A stretch of DNA of 64,000 nucleotides, from contig JAXDDX010000001.1 in the NCBI GenBank assembly GCA_034670405.1, positions 16,594,001 to 16,658,000 of the forward strand. Reading direction: 5' to 3'. Shown piece after piece: positions 40,982 to 51,586 of the stretch. This DNA comes from Hoplostethus atlanticus (Eukaryota > Chordata > Actinopteri > Trachichthyiformes > Trachichthyidae). Position 1 is the first letter of the stretch, and each line of letters starts with the position of its first letter. The translations under genes were made by a program, and so were the position numbers. The notes beneath the pieces are model-generated. The model was not told the DNA's origin, did not search any database, and saw nothing but the letters and a program-made list of their open reading frames with translations.

Positions 40982-43762
40982 GGAGAAACACACATTTGCC
41001 AACAAGATTAGATCAGTTTTGCGTCATAACAACACTGAGAGAGTTATCCACACTTTTATCTCATCTGTCGTTGAATACCCTGACCTGCACATCATGGGAT
41101 CATATACCCGTGTTTTGATTTCACTACACAGATTACCTGCTAGCTTTAGAATTAGATGATTGTTTTGAGTTTTGAACTTTCTATGAATTTTTTTCATTTC
41201 CTTTTTTCCTTTTTAAGTGAGCCTTACTTGATTTCCTGGATGTTGCTAAGATGAGACAGCAGGTCCAACAGTTTCCTCAGACCCCTATTGCCTAAAGAGT
41301 TACTGGATAGACTGGATTTAGAAGATGAGGAGTTAGAAAATGTAATAGGCAAGAGAGACACAGAGAGAGATACAGGCCAAAATCAAGGAAACACTTGAGT
41401 AAATGGGGGATGCAAAGTATATTGTCGTTCTGAGGCAGCAGGTTGCAGTGCATGAAGCCCTTATTGCACTAAATGCACTTCTGCGTTAGAATATTCCTCA
41501 CCCTGTTCTCCACTAGCGAAGAGTACAAGTATGGCGTATACCAAAAGGAGTCTACAGGCAAGAGTGCTAGTTTCGTCACAGTGGAGAGTGCTAGTGGCTC
41601 TGTTACGGTGGGGGGGGTGCTTCTTCCTGGCACGGTTTAGATCAGTGGTTTTCGGTGACGTGTCATCGTGACCCAAGAGTATGCAGGTTTTCAGTTCAAC
41701 CAAACACCACAGCGACTGATTTATAAGCACACCTTCAACCAGAGAGGAGGTTGTCATGTAGGTCATGTATTAGTGAAATCTGTTTGGCTGCAATGAAAAC
41801 CTGCATGCTCTTGGGTCACACAGATTAAAAAAAACACCGGTTTAGAGCCACCGAACCCTTGAGAGGGGAAGGTAAATGGCAATAACGTTATTCTGGATTG
41901 ATCATGTTCACCCTACGATGAAGATTTTTCTATCTTGATGGGAGTGGAAACTTCCAGGATGACAAAAGCCCACATCTACAGCACACAAGTGAAGTAAGTT
42001 ACTGAATTGCTTGATGAAAATGAAGACCATGGCCATACTAGTCAGGTCTCACCACTTGAAATTTCGTGTAGAAGAATGGTGTCACGTCCCAGACACTTGT
42101 ATAACCGATGCCTATTTGCACTCAAGTTGTTCTAATGGCTCACGGTGGCCAAACGCACTATTGAGACATTTTAAGTTGGTGTTTCCTTCAGTTTGGCGGT
42201 TACCTGTACATACAATATGCACCGCAATATAACCTGCCTGTCTTTGGTATAACCTGTCTTATCTATTTGTGTATTTCCGATTCACTATTATAAGTTGGTG
42301 CGTGCATGAATGTGCGTATGGTTTGTGTGGAGCCTGTGTGTTGTATCTTACTCCAGCAGGGTGAGGTCAGAGGAGGGTCCAAAACTCCGCCATACTCTCC
42401 CCAGGTCAACAGGCAGCAGACCACAGCAGCTGAGACTGACAGAGGCAACATCATCACCACCCTTCACATCATCATCTACCATCACCATGCTCACTAACAT
42501 CATAAACAGTATCACCATCAATATCATCAGTATCATCCTTATATCCATCATCATCATCATCATCATTTAAAACTTGATGGATACAGAACAACACAACACT
42601 CATGTTTAAGGAGAATCCATACCAGAGCTTCCTAGAGGTTTCTTGTCTTGGCTGGTCTGTCCCTCCAGAGAACACTATAGACACACTGTCAGGACGCTGC
42701 AGTCTGATAAACAGTAAGTCACACCGACAGTTACATTAACCGGTAACGCCACTTTAAAAAATGAAGTTACGTTATTCTTGTGGTTTATCAGTATTTGTTA
42801 ACTTTATGAAATTTGAAACTACACTAGGCAAGATATTTAAGTCAAAATACACACGTCTTGAGAGACTAAATCACAAAGTGGGGCTGCAGCAGAGAAGAGC
42901 GTCCCATCCCCTCATTTTAGACACCATAGATTGCCCACATGTAATTCTGGTGCTGGGTATAGACACAGCACACAGCAGCTCCCCGTCCAGAGAAAGCGCT
43001 GGACTCATCAATGCAGCTTTAATTATGACTGTTAGGATTGCATCATTCATTCACAGTCCAAGAGGAACCTTGTCTTAGAATAAATTCAATTTGATTTCCA
43101 CATCTACAAAACCGGCCCAATACAAGGCATGTTGTCAAATGATTTGTTTGTATGTGTGAATGTGCGTGCATTTACAGTGTGTATTCGTGCGCATGCATGC
43201 ATGCGTCTACGTCTAGGTGTGTTTGTACCTGGCGTTTAGCTCCACCACAGCAGGGCAAGTAGACAGCAGAGCAGTCAGAACCACCAAGCCATCCACTGAC
43301 ATATGGCTGTCATTCACACTGAGGAGATATTAAAAACACCAACAAACTGATATTGTGGTCTATTCTTGTGTATGATGTAAACTGTTTCCCTCGGGACAAT
43401 ACATGGTATTGCATTGTAACAAAAGCCAGGTTGTGTACAACTAAAAATGAAATACGTCATGCCTTTTTCAATTCCTTCTCTATGAAGCTGTTGTCTCTAA
43501 TATCTGGGTATACAAGACAGTTGTGAAGGCTTACTGGTATCTACTTTAATGCAAAATACTTGTAACATTATTTACACAAATGACACAAATCAATGTTTAC
43601 TGTCTGCTGTGTGATGGGTAGTCAGGGGACGAGTCAGGGAATTTGGTATAACAAGTGAATGTCTTACATGATGTTTTTGGTGATGTTGAGCCTGGGCAAA
43701 AACTCAGCCAGAGATCTTAGAGTCTCCACCTCCCACTGGCTTCCAGATAGACTGGGGAGCGC

Positions 43763-43843
<81 letters not shown>

Positions 43844-46800
43844 TTTGATTTACATAATTATCAGTAAGACTGTAGTACAATAGTATCACACTGCCCTGGT
43901 CGTTGGTCATATAAACATCAGTATCTTGCCGACAAACGAGGAAGCCATGGCCCATGGAAGGCATTGTCAAATTGGTGTTGTTCACAGAAAAAGAAACTGA
44001 ACTTCTAGCAATGACTTGCATGAGCTTTGTGCAGTGTGAACATATCTGTGGTTTTGAATGTTACATAATAACTTACTCCAGGATAGATATGGCAGGGCAG
44101 CTGGCCAGTGACTGTCTCAGTCTTTTCATCCTAGTTTTGTTCCATGACTGGTTCCGCAAGCTGGTGAAAAATGGTACTATAAGAGCTCAAGGAATTAAAA
44201 AAAATAATAATAATAATAACAATCATAATTGGCAACAAACATGGACACTCAGAACCAGACTCGGCATGCCAGGGGGAGCCACACCACCACTTGAACAACT
44301 CAGACACAGAACCGTCAGACTGACGGCCGCCAGAACAAAATGGAAATCAATCACAATGTAAACCAGCGTCACCATCAAATTCAAATAAAGTGACAGCACA
44401 GGACCCAAACGGAGTAAATTCAAGGAGTACATGTTGTGTACAGAGGGACACTTTACAAAACACAAAATAAATGTTGTTAACTATGGTGAACCATTTGACT
44501 TCAGAGAGGGAGCAGAGTTCACCTGGCTAGATTGGAAAGATGTGGACAGTGTTCAAGTTCTAACAACAGGGTTATTGTCTTCGTGTCTTACCTGACTATT
44601 GGTCCACTGTTATTTTTATGGCTGCAAGGAAACATGGGGGGTGGGAGGGTGAATAGATAAGAGAGAATTAAGGGATGCAACATTTACCGAATGACGAGTG
44701 ACAAATTGCATGGTCAATGTTTGGTTCATTTTTATTGTGTTCATTTCACTATGAAACTCACCTGTTCATATCAGAGTTTTGAGAGAAAGTTACTTTGATT
44801 TCCTTCATTCCACTGCAAAAAAAAATCTCTTTTAAGTATATAATATATAAATATATATATAAATATATTACATAAATACATAAATACGCATATTGGAGCT
44901 GACAAACCTAAGAACTTCTATTTTGGTCTATTTTTTGTTTACTTGATCTGAACCTTTCAAAAAGGTATTTAATAATTGAAACAGCATAGTCGTAAATCTG
45001 AAAATAAGTTGATGCCTGTGAAGAGACCAACTTCAGTTCACTCTATACTGGGTGTGTGTAGGGTCATACTCAGCGTGGACATGTTGGATGTTCAAACAGG
45101 AACTCATCTTCCTTATGAGATGGTTAACACCATCCAGAGAGTTGCAGTTTCGACCCAGCCTGCAGGGACACACACACACGTGACACGAAACATGATGATT
45201 CTCTCGCAAGAGGTGAAATGTGTTGGCCCAGTCAGAAGTGTGTACTTACATTACAGAGGTCAGCCTTGGTAGTTTGGTGAAGATCTTAGCTATGTTTCTG
45301 ATCCCTCTGTCTCTCAGGCTGTTGGCACTCAGACTGCCACAGAAACACACAGCAACATAATTAGCAGAGTTGTAGGAAATTCAATCAATTCCCACATCAA
45401 CCGTGAAAATTAGAAGAACCAGAGAAATGTACACTTTAACAAGGATATTAGTTAGTACCCAATATGCACTTATTTTGAAGCTACACCCTGGGGATTGACG
45501 GTACTAAGGTATAATAGTACTGATACTATACAAAGGCACTATGTGTACCAGACAGTATCACCACCGCACCAGTTATACTAGACCCTCTCAGGTATAGGCC
45601 TTTGCAGAAGCGTTCTAAATGCCCTATTGGAAGATTTCTTGTTGATTCTTATTTGGATAGCAAGCCTTACATTTGGAAAGCTGTACCTAGTTAAAAAAGA
45701 CTCACCAGCTGTGAACTGATCTGAGCACACCCTGTACTGATTGCTGTCTGCCTTGACATATTTGCGATTAACTGAGGCATGTTCTTTTTATTGCTAATTG
45801 TTTTGTTTATTCTCCTTCATGTGCGACAATTTTTGGAAGTCTACAAAATGATTTCTTCTAAGCCATTTTTCCTGCCGTATTAGAACAGCCACCCACACAT
45901 TTATTTATTTATTTATTTATTTAGTTAGTTAGTTAGTTAGTTAGTCCTAGTCACGCCTTCAGTGCACTACAAGGTGTAGCTTGAAAAGTGTTAGTTGGTG
46001 TTTGCTAGCAAACTAGCTAACTAGCCAGCAGGCCAATTCGGCAAAACAACTGGTAACGTTAACATGCCACTACTAGCCACTGCTAAGCTAGCTAGGTAGC
46101 TGCTACTATACATTAGGGTGCTAATCAGGTCAGTGATAGTTAGCTGACCAGATACTGACCAGTTAGCTGACAAACTGACATTATCTAAACAAAAAAATGT
46201 ATCACATGTATCAGTGGCCAGTCAAAACCAGCACAGAAATTAACCGTGTCTATTTAGGTCTATTAAGCCATACGCTTAGCAATGCAACCAGCTGTTCCCA
46301 AGAGCTGAAGACCTCCAGTATGGCCGCCAGAGGGTGTGTTATGGTTATAGTTTAATAATGTTGTCAGTATAACAGAAGGATAATATACTTGATCTCAGTA
46401 ATGTTTGGACAGTTCTGTAGAGCTGAGGCCAAGCTAGCTGCTCCAACGTCAGTCAGACTGGTACCAGAAAACCTTGGGAAGATAAACACACAATCAGTCC
46501 ATTGGTGATGTAGCGGTGTTTAGGTTGGCTTACTTCAACATCCCTGATTTCAATGGTAATTAGGCTGATAGGTGATATATTGTAAATACCCAGTACACAC
46601 TACACCACTATCTGCATGATATGAAGTAAAAGAGAGACCAGAAAGGAACTTTCAACACAGACTATGAAGCAAAAGCTCCCTCACAAGACACTGACTCAAC
46701 ATTGTTTTTTTGGTAGACTCTGCAATGAGCAACCTTGAACTTCATATTTATTGTACTTCCCCATTCAAATGGCTGTAAAATTCAACGGTAAGCTCAAGCA

Positions 46801-49800
46801 GTTCAACATTTGGTTGCATGTTCTCTGTGAATCGTCATGAGTTGATTGATTGTAGGTGTTGCTGATTAGTTTGGTTTGTCCAGCCAGGATATCAACTAGG
46901 TGTTAAAGGAATAGTTCATCCAAAATGAAAAGTCAGTCATTTTCTACTCATCCTCATGTCAGTCGAAACTCCACTAAAGTTCGTAGGACCACCAAACAGA
47001 CAGTTAGCTCCCGTTGTTCAATCACAGCCTGCTCCCAAACTCAAACTAAAATAACAGGACTATATTTATCTCCGGTGTCTCCCTTACTCAGATTATCAGC
47101 CGTCATGATCAGCAGCTCATTTAAAACGAAGAACTTTATTGACAATTGAGGCAACAGCTTGTCTTCTTGTGCAGAAAGAGATTGATCTCCTTGAACACAG
47201 CTCCAAAAAAAGCATAAAACGTCCATCAAATTTCTCCAAACAGCTTGTGTAATGAGGAAAACAGGAGCTAATGAGGATAATATTGGACCCACAGTGCAAT
47301 AGTTTGGCCACAAAACACTTGGATTATGCTGCACAAGCTGTTCGGAGAAATCTGGTGGACGTTTTACGAATTCTTTGGAGCCGTGTTCAGGGAGATCAAT
47401 CTCTTTTTGCACAAGAAGACAAGCTGTTGCCTCAAATGTCAATACAATTCTTAGTTTTAAATGAGCTGCTGATCACAGCTGATAATCTAAGGGATAAAGT
47501 AAGGGAGACACAGGAGAGATGGCTGTGATGGGATTCAGGCCAATCACAATTACAAAGGCAGCTATATAGTCAAGTTATATTAAGTTGAACATCAATTAGC
47601 AGTATATATCAGCTTTAAAAGAGTTTAAAAGAGCTTTAAAAAACAAACAGACTTCCAAAGAGGACAAGGGGAACAGTTTTGAAAATCAAGACAACGTAAG
47701 TCAAGCACAGACAAGCTGCAAGAGGAACAGCGGTTGCACATAAAGGTTCACTGATAGACACTAAACAGTATAGTACACGACAAAACTACAGCCTCAAAAA
47801 TGACCACAGGATTGAATCAACACCTCTGTGACTCTACACAGAACCAATGTAGGCAGAGCAAAGATCGGGTCAGGGATAGGACAGGGAGGGTAAAAATTAG
47901 GAACTCACTCCAGTTTTCTCAAGGTTGTCACTTCAGGCAAAATGGAGGACAACTTCTCGGCAAATTTGTCATTATACTTGCGGCTGCGAAAACTGAAGAC
48001 ATAAAGAGTGAAAATATATAAATACTCGTTCACATTTTACGAACTCATGTATACAATACATACAAGGGAGGTGGAGATGCCCGATGAGGACATGCTCCCA
48101 CACCTCATACAAGTGGATTATGCTCTCTTTGGTCAGTCTTTACCTTTGCTCTACGTACTTACCTGAGCGAGTGAATGTATCGACAGCTCGGCAGGACATC
48201 CAAACACTCTGGCTCCATTGAGCACGCGCCAAAGTCCAACCCGACGCCGATGTCACCAACTGAGCCAACCACAAAGGCCAGTGCATCGATGTCGTTCGGC
48301 AGCAGCTGGATGTTCCGCAGTTCCAGGACGGGTCTCGTACCCACAACGTCCTTGGCCAGCTGGCAGTCCTGGGTCTCCCGGACACAGTGGCAAAGCTGTA
48401 ATACCTGAGTGGATGTATGGATGGATAGACTGATAAGGAGAGATCGACAGAAAGACAGACAGAAACAACATCATATTTCAGCCGAGTCCAGTCTACCTTT
48501 GGTCCAGTCAGGGTGATGCTGCCAGACAGGTTCTTGAGCAGTCTCAGAACCAGGGCTTGTCGTGCTTTGACCAAGCTCTGAGCTGAACCCCTGGCTAACT
48601 GAAGCAGGGCCGGGGCGCACAGTGGGGAAGCCAGACCGCATACGAAACCATGAAGAGAGTCGGTAAAGACTGTCTTCAGGTCTGACTTGGTGGTCCAACG
48701 AGTCTTCAGGTTGAATCTGAGAGAGCAATGAAGGGAGAAGGTCAGTGGCTCTATATGATTCAGCTGAAAGCTCACAGCCACGTCGCTGTGGAACTCTTGC
48801 TTTCAGTGTTGCGTTATCGCAGATTGTGACAGATTGGTTATATTTCCTGGATTAGAGCTTTTATTTTTTATAACCAAACCCAACAGGATTCCTCTGGACC
48901 CGATGAGGCACATTTCAGTAACGCAAAGGAACTCGTGGGTTTGCTCAGGCTCATGAAGGAGCCGGACTTCATGGGTTGAATTCCTCACCTCTTCTTGAGC
49001 TGTGCCTCAGTAACATCCTCACTGGTCATGATTCTGAGCGCGGCCAGAAACTCCTGTACCGTCAGATGGATGAAGCAGTAGGCATGGCCAAGCGTCCCAT
49101 CCTCACGTCTCAACTCCACCTGACAGACAGGGAGAGAGGTATTCAATACATCTCTTGAGGATTATTGCTTAATTTAATTACAGAGTGACAGGATGTTTAC
49201 TGGAAATGTGGGTAAATTGCACGCACACACACACACACAACCAGGTTGTACCTGTAAGAAGAGTCCGGCCTTCGTGGAAACCTCAAGAACTTCCCGAGAA
49301 ACTTCTTGCTCCATGAAAAGGATCTTGCTTTCCTCTAGCCCTCTCCAGGCCAGCCGACTCAGCTCCCACACCACCGACCGATGCCGACTCAGATCAGGTA
49401 GACACACTGTGCTGGACGCAGGCACAGACACAGACAGAAATTGTAAATTCAACATGCATTTGAAGGTTGAAATTGTTAAAGTACACATTAAAGTGAAAAC
49501 TGTCTCAAGGCTTGAAGGTCTTTCTTTAGGGTTTCTTGTATCCTGGATCTAGCTTCCCTCTACATTCACCTGGCCAGTCTATTTGGTGGAAAGAGCAGGT
49601 GTTTGTCATGTTTTGTACACTGTGTGGCAAAAAAATATACTTTAATAATGTTCAGTGCTCTAGTGAGCTTCTACCTCTGTCTCTGTGGAGGTGCTGTGGT
49701 CTTCATCCTGTCGTCTCTGGCCCTTCCCTCTCCATCAGCTCCAGTCCCAGCGCCCCGGCTCAGAAACGCCCCGAGAACAGTGAGGTACACCTGGGTAAGG

Positions 49801-51554
49801 GAGGGGGGCACCTGGGGTGACGAGGTAGACGCACCAAGGAGCCCTTCTCCTCCTCCACTTGCCCCAACCTCTCCCCCTCCTTGTTCTCCCCTTCTTTCTT
49901 GACTCGCTCCTCCGCTGCCCTCTCCTCCTCTTCCTCCTTCGCCACTCTGTACTGCTCTCTCTCCTTCCCTCTGTTCCAGCAGCAGGTGCTCCAGACAGAC
50001 GCAGCAGATGTTGCAGAGGGCGGGGAGGGAGGACATGGCGAGGAGGTGTTGGCTAGAGAGGAGGAGATCCACTGCCTGCTTGCCAAGGGCTCTGTTTGTT
50101 GCATGACCTTTAAAGTTGAAATTGAAGTCAAGTTCAATACTATCTCACCATGGAAGTGGGATTGCATGAGTTCAGCCTAAAGTCACAAATACAACAACCT
50201 CAATACAGACGCATGAAAGTTTTCACCTTTTGCCCCAAAGTAGTTCTCAACATACTCCACGACCTCGCGGCGCTCCCACCCCAGCAGCTCCCCCGCGCTA
50301 TCCGCCACGTCTTCCAAGTCCAGGACGTCGCGTGCCCGGCAGGTGACCACCAAAGTGCACCCTGGGAGAATGCTACGACTTAACAACCCTGAGACGAGCT
50401 CCGCGACAGGCAGCGGCCTTTGCGGGTCCAACAAGTCCGTGTTCCCCTGTGTCTCTGTTCTGGTGATCTTGCTGTGAAACTCATCGTAGCCGTCCAGCAC
50501 CCAGCAGCTCTGCTCTGGGTTGGAGAGGAGGTAATCCAACACGGCCCTCTGCTCAAACACAGGGTATAATATATAGAATGAAAACATGACAGAGACTGTT
50601 CTGAATGTGTTCTGTTGGTACTTTCACATTAAACATATCAGGAAAGTCCTGCTTTGGCCAGATACTGTAGCTCTATCTCTACATACCTTCTCACTGTCGC
50701 CCCCTGCTGCAGGGAGGTAGTGTTGGAATAGCAGCTCAGACAGAGACAGAGGGTGGGACAGGAGGTTGAGCTGACGAAACTCCAGCAGGACAAAGAGGAA
50801 GGAAGAAGGGATGGGGCCCTGGATAATAGGAGGGAGGGAGGGAGAGAGATAAGGGGGTAGGAATGAAGGGGATAAAAATGAAGGAGAAGAAGAAGAATGT
50901 GAAGAGGAAAGGGAACAACAAAACAAAGAGGGAGGGAGAAAAAATAGGAAGATATTTATTTAAAATAACAATTTACGCAAGTTCTGTTTATGAGACACCA
51001 AATAAAAGATGAGACATATAAGAGTGGACTTGCCAGGCCCTGTGCCCAAAGCTGTCCCAGACAGGACATCAGCAGAGTTTTCCCTGATCCAGCCTGGCCC
51101 AACAGAACCATGACCTGTCCTGCAGAGCCTCGGAGGAAGGTCTCTAATGTCACTCTGGCCTCCATAGACCCGTAGTCTCCATCTGGCTCTGAACATTTGG
51201 GGGAAAAAGTAAAATATCAACAAGGTATGAGAGATGAGAAGAATCAGGTTGTGAGGCAACATCCCCCAACTTTCTGCACCTTCACCAGCCTAGGCTGTCG
51301 GGTCACGGTGGGGGTGGCAGGTTTTATATAAACATATATATTGGTATAGTTATCCTGTGCATTTCCCCTCTTGTATGTTTCGTGGTAACATGTTTTCTGG
51401 TATTTTAGTTTTGTTAGTATGTTGGTATAATGGACTGGCGGCATCTTATTCCTCACCCTTCCCTGCCCCACCCTTACCCCTTACTCTGAAAACCCCCATT
51501 CTTCACGTGTCACTCACACACACAAGCAAATGCCCACGCCATGCATACATGCAT

Positions 51555-51586
<32 letters not shown>

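Noticed and set aside
47041-47528. 133- and 85-codon frames on opposite strands that resemble each other
   Set aside because: They are the two arms of the foldback element read in opposite directions, not paralogous genes.
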